64,000 nucleotides of DNA, from contig DATASX010000073.1 of assembly GCA_036269075.1 (NCBI GenBank), positions 1-64,000 on the forward strand, written 5' to 3'. The position numbers were made by a program, and so were the translations under genes. Shown here in pieces: positions 1-8,561 of the stretch (the first letter of the stretch is position 1; each line of letters begins with the position of its first letter). Source of the DNA: Sporichthyaceae bacterium. GTDB lineage: Bacteria; Actinomycetota; Actinomycetes; Sporichthyales; Sporichthyaceae. Below the pieces are notes generated by a model, which did no database searches, was not told where the DNA came from, and was given only the letters and a program-made list of their open reading frames with translations.

Positions 1-34
1 CGTCCTGCAAGTAGACCTTCGACCCACCGCGAAG

Positions 35-62
35 CGGCGCCGCCCTCATCGGGGCGGCGCCG
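35..62. terminator. GC-rich hairpin at left edge
   Basis: A perfect 11-bp stem (35-45 with 52-62) closes a 6-nt loop. It lies upstream of the metallophosphoesterase gene and probably ends a gene that lies left of the window. There is no U-tract, as is usual in this genome. Confidence 0.5.
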
Positions 63-109
63 TTCTCATCGGGTCGACCGGTATTGCCGTCCGGAGGGAT
101 AATCCAGCA

Positions 110-1039
110 ATGAGCACGTCGGGTTCCGGTCGCGCGACCGCGCAGGTCGCCGGTGGTCTGGTCGCCCTGGGCACCGCCGTCCTGGCCTACGGCGCCGGGT
201 ACGAGGTGCGCGCCTACACGCTGCGCCGGGTGACCGTACCGGTGCTGCCGGCCGGGCAGCGTCCGCTTCGGGTGCTGCACATCTCGGACATCCACCTGAC
301 CCCGGGGCAGCAGCGCAAGAGGGACTGGATCCGCGGGCTGGCGGCCCTCGAGCCCGACCTCGTCGTCGACACCGGCGACAACCTCGCGCACCTGGAGTCC
401 GTACCCCACCTGCTGCAGGCACTGGAGCCGCTGCTGGAGCGGCCGGGCGCGTTCGTGTTCGGATCCAACGACTACTGGTCGCCGCGGCTCGGCAACCCGG
501 CGAAGTACTTGTGGGAGCGGAACGGCAAGCACATGCCGCGGCCGATGGACCTTCCCGCCGGTGAGCTGCGCGACTCCCTGACCGACCGGGGCTGGGAGTA
601 CCTCGGCAACGCCCGGACGCGGATCAAGCTCGACGGCCGGGTGCTCGACCTCGTCGGCGTCGACGACCCGCACGTGCGCCGCGACCGTTACGACTCGGTC
701 GCCGGTGCGGCAGACCCCGCCGCCGACCTCTCGATCGGGGTGCTGCACGCGCCCTACCTGCGGGTCCTGGATCCGATGGCCGCCGACGGGCACCAGCTGA
801 TCCTGGCCGGCCACACCCACGGTGGGCAGCTGCGGGTGCCCGGTTTCGGGGCGCTGGTGACCAACTGCGACCTGCCCCGCGGCCGCGCCCGCGGCCTGAC
901 CCGCTACCCGGACTGGCGGCTGCCCGGCTCACCGTGGCTGCACGTCTCCGGCGGCCTGGGCACCTCCCCGTACACCCCGGTCCGGCTGTGCTGCCGCCCG
1001 GAGGCGACGCTGCTCACGCTGACCGCCGTCGCCCCCTGA
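110..1039 (+). CDS. membrane-anchored metallophosphoesterase
   Basis: Calcineurin-like phosphoesterase of 309 residues with an N-terminal hydrophobic segment (about 12-30) that would anchor it to the membrane. The metal-site motifs are in order: DIH at 60-62, GDN at 89-91, GSND at 118-121 (in place of the usual GNHD) and GHTHGGQ near the C-terminal third. This is the YkuE/YaeI-like group, which hydrolyses phosphoesters such as lipid-linked substrates; the actual substrate cannot be read from sequence. GGAGGG lies 12 nt before the ATG, and a GATAAT element sits 6 nt before it, so the mRNA might also be leaderless. It is followed by tRNA-Pro on the same strand. Confidence 0.88.
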   Translation: MSTSGSGRATAQVAGGLVALGTAVLAYGAGYEVRAYTLRRVTVPVLPAGQRPLRVLHISDIHLTPGQQRKRDWIRGLAALEPDLVVDTGDNLAHLESVPHLLQALEPLLERPGAFVFGSNDYWSPRLGNPAKYLWERNGKHMPRPMDLPAGELRDSLTDRGWEYLGNARTRIKLDGRVLDLVGVDDPHVRRDRYDSVAGAADPAADLSIGVLHAPYLRVLDPMAADGHQLILAGHTHGGQLRVPGFGALVTNCDLPRGRARGLTRYPDWRLPGSPWLHVSGGLGTSPYTPVRLCCRPEATLLTLTAVAP

Positions 1040-1160
1040 GGCCGGCCCGACACGCTGACGAGAACCGATTACTCGCCCCGACGTCGCCCCCGATACACTC
1101 GCCCGGCGGCGCGGGGGGAGCCTCTCCGGTTGTCCGGCAATGCAACTAAAAACTTAATAT

Positions 1161-1235
<75 letters not shown>

Positions 1236-1242
1236 CCCAAGT

Positions 1243-1277
1243 CAGAGGCCCTTCCGGGCGTACCGGAAGGGCCTCTG
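1243..1277. terminator. strong hairpin after tRNA-Pro
   Basis: A perfect 15-bp stem (1243-1257 with 1263-1277) has the 5-nt loop GCGTA and starts 8 nt after the tRNA. It probably terminates the tRNA transcript and may also stop transcription arriving from the oppositely oriented cation efflux gene. Confidence 0.8.
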
Positions 1278-1410
1278 CCAGTTCGGTCTCGACGACAACC
1301 GTGGGCAGAGTTGAAACCGGTGGAGCATTCTCGCGGCCGGCCTCGTCACCCCCGTTCCAACCTTGCCCACCAGTGGCGCACCGGAGCGGCCCGGCCCCGG
1401 CCGCGGCCCC

Positions 1411-2436
1411 TCAGTGATGGGTTCCGGCTTCGTGGAGGGCGTGTCCGGCCGGTTCGAGTTGGAAGGTGGAGTGCTCGACGTCGAAGTGGCCGCCGAGGCA
1501 GGCCTGTAGTTGATCGAGCATCTGCGGGGCGTGGCCGTCGTGGAAGCAGCCGTCGTCGAGCACGATGTGCGCGGACAGCGTGGGCAGGTCGCTGGTCAAC
1601 GTCCACACGTGAAGGTCGTGAACGTCGCGGACGTGGTCGACGGCGAGCAGGTGGGCGCGGATGTGATCGAGGTCGGTCCCGGCGGGTGCCGCCTCGAGGA
1701 GCACCCGCCCGGATTCGCGCAACAGCCCGACCGCGGCCTTGATCATCAAGGCGACGACGACCAACGAGGCGATGGAGTCCGCACGGCGGAATCCGGTGGT
1801 CAGGATGACGATGCCGGCGATCATGGTGCCGATGAACGCGTAGAGGTCGGTGACGATGTGCTGGAACGCGCCCTCGACGTTCAACGAGGCCCGGTTGGCA
1901 CGCGCCAGGGTCACCGTCGCGAACAGGTTGACCACCACTCCGACCAGAGCGACCACCAGGACCGCACCGCCGGACACCGACTCCGGGTGCACCAGGCGAC
2001 GCACCGCCTCGACGCTGATCAACGCGCTGATGACCAGCAGCGTGATGCCGTTGCCGGCGGCGGAGAGGATCTCGGCCCGCTTCCAACCGAACGTCCACGA
2101 GCCCTGCGCCGGGCGGGCGGACAGGCGCAGCGCCCACAGCGAGGCGCCGATCGCCCCGACGTCGGTGAACATGTGCCCGGCGTCGGACAGCAGGGCCAGT
2201 GACCGCACGAACACCGCGACGACGACCTCGAAGGCCATGAACGCGATCAGCAGCCCGAGGGTGATCCAGAGGTAGCGGCGGTCGCCGTCGGCGCTGACGC
2301 CGTGGCCGTGTCCGTGACGGCCGGGACTGCCGTGGGCGTGTCCGGCGTGTCCGATCGCGTCGGGCCGGTCGTGGTCGCAGCCCGGTGGCAACGGGTGGAC
2401 CGGCATCGGGGTGTGCCCGTGGTCCTCGCCGCTCAT
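1411..2436 (-). CDS. cation diffusion facilitator (Zn/Cd efflux), CzcD type
   Basis: 341-residue CDF transporter that exports divalent cations (Zn2+, Cd2+, Co2+) in exchange for protons. The N-terminus is His-rich (HGHGHG-type stretch within residues 6-46). Six membrane segments follow, then a cytosolic C-terminal domain with HDLHVW. The metal site pairs are visible as HMFTD (His88/Asp92) in TM2 and HIVTD in TM5, the Zn-type arrangement. The start was chosen because GGAAGGA precedes the ATG at 2436; the open frame runs further upstream but that part crosses the regulator gene. It is divergent from a CmtR-like sensor 54 bp away, which probably represses it. Confidence 0.92.
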   Translation of the reverse strand: MSGEDHGHTPMPVHPLPPGCDHDRPDAIGHAGHAHGSPGRHGHGHGVSADGDRRYLWITLGLLIAFMAFEVVVAVFVRSLALLSDAGHMFTDVGAIGASLWALRLSARPAQGSWTFGWKRAEILSAAGNGITLLVISALISVEAVRRLVHPESVSGGAVLVVALVGVVVNLFATVTLARANRASLNVEGAFQHIVTDLYAFIGTMIAGIVILTTGFRRADSIASLVVVALMIKAAVGLLRESGRVLLEAAPAGTDLDHIRAHLLAVDHVRDVHDLHVWTLTSDLPTLSAHIVLDDGCFHDGHAPQMLDQLQACLGGHFDVEHSTFQLEPAGHALHEAGTHH

Positions 2437-2478
2437 CAGGGTCCTTCCGGGATGCCGCCGGTCATTGGTGGCCGCCAC

Positions 2479-2484
2479 TAGTAT
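2479..2484 (+). promoter_or_regulatory. -10 element for leaderless regulator mRNA
   Basis: TAGTAT sits six bases before the ATG of the ArsR-type gene, the spacing typical of leaderless actinobacterial transcripts. The 54-bp divergent intergenic region must also contain the operator, but no clean inverted repeat stands out. Confidence 0.45.
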
Positions 2485-2490
2485 CGCTGA

Positions 2491-2865
2491 ATGACGATGC
2501 CGTCGCACGATCCTGGTTGTGATCTGGACCTGGGCCCGGCGGTCGCGCTGTTCCGCAGCCTCGGCGACCCGCGGCGGTTGGCGATCGTCCACGAGTTGGC
2601 CCGCGGGGAACGTCGCGTCGTCGATCTGGTGCGTGCCCTCGACCTGGCCCAGTCGACCGTCTCCGCGCATCTGTCGTGCCTGGCCGACTGCGGGCTGGTC
2701 CGGTCCCGGGCGCAGGGACGCGCGTCGTGGTTCGGGTTGGTCCGCCCGGAGCTGTCGGCACTGCTGACCGCGGCCGAGCAACTCCTGGCAGCGACCGGCA
2801 ACGCGGTCGCCCTGTGTCCGGTCATCGGTATCGAGACGGCGGCAGCCGAGACCCGGTCCGCCTGA
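2491..2865 (+). CDS. cmtR: ArsR/SmtB-family Cd/Pb-type sensor (CmtR-like)
   Basis: 124-residue winged-helix repressor of the ArsR family. The recognition-helix region contains HLSCLADCGLV with Cys63 and Cys67, and a further Cys109 lies near the C-terminus. This is the same C-x3-C plus distal Cys pattern as the Cd(II)/Pb(II) ligands of Mycobacterium tuberculosis CmtR (Cys57, Cys61, Cys102). It should release DNA on binding soft metal. Divergent orientation next to the CDF exporter fits control of that gene. The start ATG at 2491 is preferred over 2497 because of the leaderless promoter spacing. Confidence 0.88.
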   Translation: MTMPSHDPGCDLDLGPAVALFRSLGDPRRLAIVHELARGERRVVDLVRALDLAQSTVSAHLSCLADCGLVRSRAQGRASWFGLVRPELSALLTAAEQLLAATGNAVALCPVIGIETAAAETRSA

Positions 2866-2911
2866 CCGGGACTTGACCGGAGTCAGGTCCGCAGAACGCG
2901 AGCCGTGTTCC

Positions 2912-3832
2912 ATGATCGAAGTCGTGGACATCGCCCGTCCGCCGGGCACCGCTCCGGTCGAGCTCTCCGGCGTGACGAAGACCTTCGGCACGCGGACCGC
3001 CGTCGCGGACATCTCCTTCGCGCTGCAACCGGGAGCCGTAACCGGGTTCCTCGGCCCGAACGGTGCCGGGAAGACCACAACCCTGCGGATGATCGGCGGG
3101 CTGATCCGGCCGAGTGCCGGACGGGTCGAGCTGTTCGGCCGCGACGCCCGACTGCCCGCCGCCCGGACCGTGCTGGGCTACATGCCCGCCGATCCGGTGT
3201 TCGTCGCCGGGCTCACCGGTCGGGAGAACCTGGACCTGTTGGCCGATCTGCGCGGGGCAGCGGCGCCGGATCGCGCGGAGGTCGCCGACGCCTTGTCCCT
3301 GCCGCCACGGGATCTGGACCTGCCGGTGCGGGCGTACTCGTCGGGCATGCGGCAGAAGCTGGCGATCGTCGCCGCGCTGCAGCACCGGCCGGAGTTGGTC
3401 GTGCTCGACGAACCGGCCAACCGCCTCGACCCGCTGGCCCACCGGGAGTTCTGCGCGGTGGTCCGTTCGGTCGCCCGCTCCGGGCGCACGGTGCTGCTGT
3501 CCTCGCACGTGCTCACCGAGGTCGAGGACATCTGCGAGAGCGTGATCCTGATGCGGGCGGGTCGGCTGCTGCAGGTCGCGGGGATCGAGCAGCTGCAACG
3601 TCAGGCCTCACGCGAGGTCACCCTGACCTACTCGGCCCCGCCGCGGCGGGTGCTCGGTGCGTTGACCGCGGTGCAGGTGGACGGTTGCGTCGTGCGGGGC
3701 CGCATCCCGGCCCACCGGACGGACATCCTGCGCGCGCTGCTGGACGGTGAGCCCGGCCTGGTGGACCTGACGGTGGTTCCCGCGTCACTGGAGGACGTCT
3801 TCCTCGACCTCTACGCCGGGGACGCGACGTGA
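2912..3832 (+). CDS. ABC-2 type exporter ATP-binding subunit
   Basis: ATPase of a DrrA/CcmA-like ABC exporter, about 306 residues. It shows Walker A (GPNGAGKTT), the signature YSSGMRQKL, Walker B (LVVLDEPANRLD) and the switch His of LLSSHVLTEVE, followed by the ~80-residue C-terminal extension common in drug/polymer exporters. An in-frame TTG at 2873 would add 13 residues, but the ATG at 2912 begins closer to the conserved domain; neither has a convincing ribosome site. The stop overlaps the permease start by 4 nt (GTGA), so the two subunits are coupled. The substrate is unknown. Confidence 0.88.
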   Translation: MIEVVDIARPPGTAPVELSGVTKTFGTRTAVADISFALQPGAVTGFLGPNGAGKTTTLRMIGGLIRPSAGRVELFGRDARLPAARTVLGYMPADPVFVAGLTGRENLDLLADLRGAAAPDRAEVADALSLPPRDLDLPVRAYSSGMRQKLAIVAALQHRPELVVLDEPANRLDPLAHREFCAVVRSVARSGRTVLLSSHVLTEVEDICESVILMRAGRLLQVAGIEQLQRQASREVTLTYSAPPRRVLGALTAVQVDGCVVRGRIPAHRTDILRALLDGEPGLVDLTVVPASLEDVFLDLYAGDAT

Positions 3833-4635
3833 TCGCGCTGATGCTCGCGGACCTGCGGGCTCGCCGACGCAGCCTGGCCGCCATCGGCATCGGCTGCTTC
3901 GTGGTGCTCATCGCTTTCGCCAGTACCTACACCGCTTTCGGCGGCGCGCAGGGCGTGATGCGGGCGTTCGGTGCCAGCGGCTCGTTCCAGAAGATCATCG
4001 CCGCGTTGTCCGGCTCCCCCACCGCCGACATCTACACCGCGTCCGGTTGGCTCGGCTACTGCTTCTCGCACCCGATCGTGGAGTTCCTGATGATCGGGGT
4101 GGCGGTCTCCAGCGGAGTCGCCGCGGTGGCCACCGACGTGGAGACTGGGCGGGCCGAGATGCTCTACACCGCGCCGGTCTCGCGCAGCACGGTCCTGGCG
4201 GCGCGCCTGCTGGGTTGGCTGATCGCCCAGGGCGCGGTGCTGGCGTGCCTGGTGGCCGGGGCCGTGCTCGGCTCCCGGTTGTCCAGCGCGATGTCCGGCG
4301 TCTCACCGCTCGTCCCCGTCCGGGTGGGGCTGCAGTTCGCCGCGCTGCTGTACTTCCTGGGCGCCGCGGCGTTCGCCGCCTCGGCCCGCTCGCGGACCCG
4401 GGGAACGGCGCTCGCGGTCGCCATCGGAGTCGCCGCCGGGTCGTACGCGGCCAACCTGGTCGCGCTGCTGTGGAGCCCGGTGGGATTCGTCCGGCACCTC
4501 AACCCGTTCGGTTACTACAACTCGACCGCCGCCGCCCAACACGTCAACTGGCCGGACCTCGGGCTGCTCGTGAGCGCCGGGACCCTGCTGCTGATGCTGA
4601 GCCGGCATTGGCTCGAGACTCGCGACCTGACCTGA
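3829..4635 (+). CDS. ABC-2 type exporter permease subunit
   Basis: 268-residue integral membrane protein with about six hydrophobic segments (first at residues 15-35), an ABC-2 membrane domain. The GTG start overlaps the ATPase stop codon, so it is translated from the same mRNA and forms the channel of that exporter. Cytosolic loops are Arg-rich. No substrate can be inferred; the position downstream of a metal regulator may be incidental. Confidence 0.85.
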   Translation: MIALMLADLRARRRSLAAIGIGCFVVLIAFASTYTAFGGAQGVMRAFGASGSFQKIIAALSGSPTADIYTASGWLGYCFSHPIVEFLMIGVAVSSGVAAVATDVETGRAEMLYTAPVSRSTVLAARLLGWLIAQGAVLACLVAGAVLGSRLSSAMSGVSPLVPVRVGLQFAALLYFLGAAAFAASARSRTRGTALAVAIGVAAGSYAANLVALLWSPVGFVRHLNPFGYYNSTAAAQHVNWPDLGLLVSAGTLLLMLSRHWLETRDLT

Positions 4636-4911
4636 CGGACATCCGGACGGCCGCGACACCCGTTCGGGTGCATTGCGAACGTCGCCCGAAAATTCCCGCA
4701 AATCCGACCTGTCCGGGGCCGCGGAGCGGCCGAATAGGGCTCAGAAACCGACGGCGAGCAACTACTTAGCAGCACCGCCCCGGTCACCTCTCGAGCGTTT
4801 TTCCCAGATCCGCCGACCACGTAGGCAGTGACCGGACCGCGCCGAATTTCGCGTCCCGTCCCGCCTTTGTCCTGCGCTGCCCTGCGCACATCCCGTGAAG
4901 GAAGCCTCCAG

Positions 4912-6177
4912 ATGAGAATGCCCACTCGCCTTGCCGCCACGTCCTCGGTGGCCGCCATGCTGATCGCCGGCCTCGCTGCCTGCGGCACCACCAGCACCAC
5001 CTCCGCCGCACCGACGGCAACCCAGCCGCGCGTCGCCTCCGCCGCCCTCATGGGCAAGGGCACCGGCAACCCGTTCGTCGACACCCGCACCGCTGCCGAG
5101 CACATGTCGATGAGCGCGGACGTCCTGGCCGGCGGCATCGCCAAGGCCGCCAAGATCCCCGGCAACGCCGACTCCAAGGCCGCCAACCTGCGCGCCGCCC
5201 TGACCTACCTGTTCACCGACCACGTGTGGATCACCGGCGTCGCAGTTGCCACGGCCTACCACGCAGGCGCCGACTCGGCCGCCTTCACGGCTGCCAAGAA
5301 CGCCGTGTTGGCCAACGCCCAGGCGATCGAGGACGCGGTCACCGGACTAGTCGGCGCCGACCAGGGCAAGATCTTCAAGGCCGCTTTCGACTCCCACATC
5401 GGCGATTTCGTCAACTACGCCGTCGCCACCAAGAAGCACGACGCCAAGGGCCAGGCCGCGGCCGTCGCGTCCCTCAAGGGCTACGCCACCGCCGTCGGCG
5501 CTTACTTCAACAAGGTCACCGGCGGCGTGCTGAACGCCAAGGCCATCGAGAAGGACACCCTCGAGCACATCCTCACCACCAAGCAGGCCGTGGACGACCT
5601 GGCCGCCGGCAAGCCCACCGTGTTCGCCGACCTGAAGAAGGCCGCCGACCACATGGAGATGTCGGCGCAGGTCATCGCAGCCGGCGTCGCCAAGGCCACC
5701 AAGATGTCCGGCAACTCCAACGACAAGGCCTCCGGCCTGCGCGCCGACCTGACCCGCATGCTCGTCGACCACGTTTACACCGCCGGTGTCGCGGTCTTCA
5801 TCGCCTACACCGACAAGGGCGGCCTGACCGGCAACGCTTTCAAGGCTGCCGCGGCCACCGTCGACGCGAACTCCGTCGAGATCTCCAACGCCGTCGCCTC
5901 GGTTGCCGGGAAGAAGAACGGCGGGCTGTTCCTGCAGTCGTGGCGCAGCCACATCGGCGACTTCGTCGACTACGCCAAGGCCGACGCGACCAACGACTCC
6001 GCGCTGAAGAGCAAGGCGCTCGCTGCCCTGCAGGGTTACGCGACCGCCTCGGGTGAGTTCCTGTCGAAGATCACCGCTGGTGCCCTCCCGGCCGCCGCGG
6101 TCACCGCCGACCTGAACGGCCACATCGAATCCGTCGCCGGCGCCATCGACTCGCTGAAGGCGGCGTTGGTCAAGTAG
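4912..6177 (+). CDS. lipoprotein with two tandem copies of an unknown domain
   Basis: 421-residue predicted lipoprotein (lipobox LAAC, Cys24). The mature part is two copies of one roughly 170-residue domain, about residues 65-235 and 245-415. Each copy begins HMxMSAxVxAxGxAKA, continues with a GN-x3-KA-x2-LRA-x-LT segment, then DHVxxxGVAV, and ends SHIGDFVxYA. The paired His/Met near each domain start could bind metal, but this is only a suggestion. I do not recognise a characterised family. GAAGGAAG precedes the ATG at 4912; 28 upstream in-frame codons are probably not translated. It has its own downstream terminator and appears monocistronic. Confidence 0.85.
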   Translation: MRMPTRLAATSSVAAMLIAGLAACGTTSTTSAAPTATQPRVASAALMGKGTGNPFVDTRTAAEHMSMSADVLAGGIAKAAKIPGNADSKAANLRAALTYLFTDHVWITGVAVATAYHAGADSAAFTAAKNAVLANAQAIEDAVTGLVGADQGKIFKAAFDSHIGDFVNYAVATKKHDAKGQAAAVASLKGYATAVGAYFNKVTGGVLNAKAIEKDTLEHILTTKQAVDDLAAGKPTVFADLKKAADHMEMSAQVIAAGVAKATKMSGNSNDKASGLRADLTRMLVDHVYTAGVAVFIAYTDKGGLTGNAFKAAAATVDANSVEISNAVASVAGKKNGGLFLQSWRSHIGDFVDYAKADATNDSALKSKALAALQGYATASGEFLSKITAGALPAAAVTADLNGHIESVAGAIDSLKAALVK

Positions 6178-6216
6178 CGCCCTCCGCCCACGGCAGGCGG
6201 ATCCCTGGGGAATCGG

Positions 6217-6242
6217 CCCCGGCACCGGAGACGGTGCCGGGG
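6217..6242. terminator. hairpin after the tandem-domain lipoprotein
   Basis: An 11-bp perfect stem (6217-6227 with 6232-6242) has a GAGA tetraloop and starts 40 nt after the stop codon. A second 11-bp inverted repeat (6305-6315 with 6332-6342) follows further downstream. Confidence 0.7.
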
Positions 6243-6373
6243 TCGCTTCATGCACGCCGTGCACTGATCCACTCGGACGGCTCCAGAACAAGGCCGGGAC
6301 AGGCGTGACGCCCGAAGTGGCGTGTTGCGCCTCGGGCGTCACCAAGCTGTTCAGCAGCCGATGGCCGGCTGTT

Positions 6374-6390
6374 CCTGACGGCCCGTCAGG
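6374..6390. promoter_or_regulatory. CCTGACG-N3-CGTCAGG palindrome
   Basis: A perfect 7-bp inverted repeat with 3-bp spacer GCC, 39 bp before the GTG of the deoxyribosyltransferase gene. The same arms with spacer GCT occur at 36809 beside the MFS-TetR operon. It could be a TetR-type operator or a dispersed palindrome. Confidence 0.4.
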
Positions 6391-6428
6391 TACTCTCCGT
6401 GAGTCGGTACGGCAGAGGGAGGGGCGCG

Positions 6429-6911
6429 GTGTCGATCTACCTGGCGGGTCCGGCGGGGTTCACCGAGGCGGGGCGGATCCACCACCGCGAGGTGGTCGTG
6501 CCGGCAGTGCGCAACGCGGGTTTCGAGGTGCTGGACCCGTGGGCCGACCAGGGCCCGATCGGCGGACCACCCAGCGCGGCGAGCTCCGCGGAGCACCTCG
6601 CCGCGCTGCGCGAGCTGAACCTGAGCATCGGCCGCCGCAACGCCGAGATGATCCGGCAGTGCACCGGCGTGCTGGCCGACCTGGACGGCCCCGACGTCGA
6701 CAGCGGCACCGCTGCCGAGATCGGATACGCGGCCGCGCTGCGCCGCCCGGTGGTGGGCTTTCGCACAGACTCCCGCTGCTCCGGCGACAACGCGGCCTCG
6801 ACGGTCAACCTGCAGATCGAGTGGTTCATCGCCGAGTCCGGCGGCGTGCTGACCGACTCGCCGGCCGAGGCCGTCCGCGAGTTGCGCCGCATCCTGCCCG
6901 CGGCCGGCTGA
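6429..6911 (+). CDS. nucleoside 2-deoxyribosyltransferase-like protein
   Basis: 160-residue member of the nucleoside 2-deoxyribosyltransferase fold, which transfers deoxyribosyl groups between bases or hydrolyses nucleotides. Visible landmarks are YLAGP at the N-terminus, then DLDGPDVDSGTAAEIGYA, which carries the Asp and Glu residues of the active site, and a C-terminal NLQIEWFI segment. The GTG at 6429 is chosen because GAGGGAGGGG precedes it; an in-frame GTG ten codons earlier has no such site. It converges on the chromate transporter with 8 bp between. Whether it salvages nucleosides or is a nucleotide hydrolase cannot be decided. Confidence 0.8.
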   Translation: MSIYLAGPAGFTEAGRIHHREVVVPAVRNAGFEVLDPWADQGPIGGPPSAASSAEHLAALRELNLSIGRRNAEMIRQCTGVLADLDGPDVDSGTAAEIGYAAALRRPVVGFRTDSRCSGDNAASTVNLQIEWFIAESGGVLTDSPAEAVRELRRILPAAG

Positions 6912-6919
6912 GCGCGGCC

Positions 6920-8089
6920 TCAGTGCGGCAGCGCCAAGCCGGACTCGACCAGCAGCACCCCCGCGGCCGCGGCGACCAACAACGTCGGAACGACCCCGCG
7001 CCGTAAGCCGAACAGGAGCACCACCGCAGCCGCGAGCACAACGCCCTGCCACGGCTCCCGCAGCGCCCGTGCGAGCGGGACGGCCGAGCCGAGAATCGCC
7101 CCGATCGCGGCCGGACCGGCGCCGTCCAGGAACGCGCGGGCCCGCAGATTGCCACGCAGGGCGGCGAATCGAGGACCGCCGAGCAGCACGAAGACGAACG
7201 ACGGCGCGAAGGCCATGAGCGCGGCGAACACGCCGCCGGCCACCCCGGCAGCGCCGTAGCCGATCACCGCGACCGTCTGGACCACCGGGCCCGGCGTGAT
7301 CTGCCCGAGGGCTACCGCGTTGAGGAACCGCGCCCCGCTGAGCCAGTGGTGCCTGCCCACCGCGTCGGCACGCATCAACGGCACGATCACGAATCCTCCG
7401 CCGTAGGACAACGCCCCGACCTTCAGCGCCATCCAGACCAACGCCGACCAGGTGCCCTTCGTCGCCAGGCCGGACAACGCCCAGCCGAACGGCAGAACCG
7501 CAAGCCGGCCGGGCGACCGGAGCGTGATCTCGAGCAGTCCGCAGGCCAGCAGGACCAGCACCAACCACGGCCCGACCGCCGCCGCGGCCGTCAGACCCGC
7601 GAGCAGGTAAGCGATCCAGCGCAGCCGCCCAGCTCCGGACGGCTCCCGGGCGCGACGCCAACTCGCCGGCAGGAGGCTCGCCCCGGCCTGCAGCGCGACC
7701 CCGGCCACGGCCGCCCCGGCACCCGCGCCGGCGGCGAGCACGGCCCGCGGTGGTGCGTCAGCCAGGAACAGCGCGGCCGCCGCGAGGATCACCACCAGGC
7801 CGGGCACGATGAACGCGGCACCGCCCAGCAGCGCGCCGCGGCGACCGGCCACTCGACCCGCGCAGAAGATCGCCAATTGAGTCGACGCCGGCCCCGGCAG
7901 GAGGTTGCACGCCGCGACGGCGTCCTCGAACTCCGCCGCGGACAACCAGCCACGCTGCTCGACGCAGAGCCGACGCAGCAGGCGAATGTGGGTCGGTGGG
8001 CCGCCGAATCCGATGCAGCCGATCCGGCCCCACTCGCACAGGATCTCGCCCGGACCCGGCGGTGCCGGGTGCGGTGGGGGGTCGACCAC
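6920..8089 (-). CDS. chrA: chromate transporter ChrA
   Basis: 389-residue two-domain CHR-family membrane protein that expels chromate. Each half contains the family hallmarks: a GFGGP segment followed by CNLLPGPASTQLA in the first half, and GALSYGGGFVIVPLM followed by LGQITPGPVVQTVA in the second. About ten hydrophobic segments are present and the length is normal for the family. The start is uncertain: a GTG at 8089 has TAGGTT seven bases upstream, which suits a leaderless transcript, while an in-frame ATG at 8140 would add 17 residues. Confidence 0.88.
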   Translation of the reverse strand: MVDPPPHPAPPGPGEILCEWGRIGCIGFGGPPTHIRLLRRLCVEQRGWLSAAEFEDAVAACNLLPGPASTQLAIFCAGRVAGRRGALLGGAAFIVPGLVVILAAAALFLADAPPRAVLAAGAGAGAAVAGVALQAGASLLPASWRRAREPSGAGRLRWIAYLLAGLTAAAAVGPWLVLVLLACGLLEITLRSPGRLAVLPFGWALSGLATKGTWSALVWMALKVGALSYGGGFVIVPLMRADAVGRHHWLSGARFLNAVALGQITPGPVVQTVAVIGYGAAGVAGGVFAALMAFAPSFVFVLLGGPRFAALRGNLRARAFLDGAGPAAIGAILGSAVPLARALREPWQGVVLAAAVVLLFGLRRGVVPTLLVAAAAGVLLVESGLALPH

Positions 8090-8561
8090 GCGACAGAACC
8101 TAGCGGCGCGGCGGCAGGAATGCGCCGTGGGCGCCGGCATCGCCGGTGCTCCGCCTGGGACGGGCGTCCCGGGGGGAATGGCGGAGCGTGCCGGCGATGT
8201 CCCGAGCGCGTCAGTGACGGATGCGGCCCCGACAGCCGCAACCGTCACCGGCTCGGACCCGGCGGCCCCTCGGCGCCGGGCGCCCGGTCGGCCACACTGC
8301 CGCCCGGGGTGGATCGAATATGGCGGTCCGCTCGTGTGAACAACATTTGTTGGCAGGGGGCATTTTCCGCCGGATCGGAATGTCCCCGGATGTCCGGACG
8401 TGCCGTGAGCGGACGGCAAGCGCGGCTGTGAAGACCCTGGGCATGTACGCGAAAAGCTATCCAGATGACGAAAGTCCGGCTTCGATCACCTTTCGACAAC
8501 GCCGTCGGTGCCGCCGACGGCCACCGTGACCGTGAGGTCGGTAACCGAGAGGGGATGCGTA
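8090..8561. other. divergent intergenic region
   Basis: 472 bp between the divergent chrA and cupredoxin-like lipoprotein genes. No gene is convincing here. It contains the putative -10 of chrA (TAGGTT on the minus strand, 8097-8102) and a 12-bp palindrome CAACATTTGTTG at 8341-8352 that could be an operator. The part from about 8330 to 8480 is less GC-rich than the surroundings, as expected of promoter DNA. Confidence 0.5.

Noticed and set aside
2437-3078. N-terminal extension of the cation efflux protein on the minus strand
   Set aside because: The frame stays open because of GC bias but runs antisense to the ArsR-type regulator and the ABC ATPase, and a proper ribosome site precedes the ATG at 2436.
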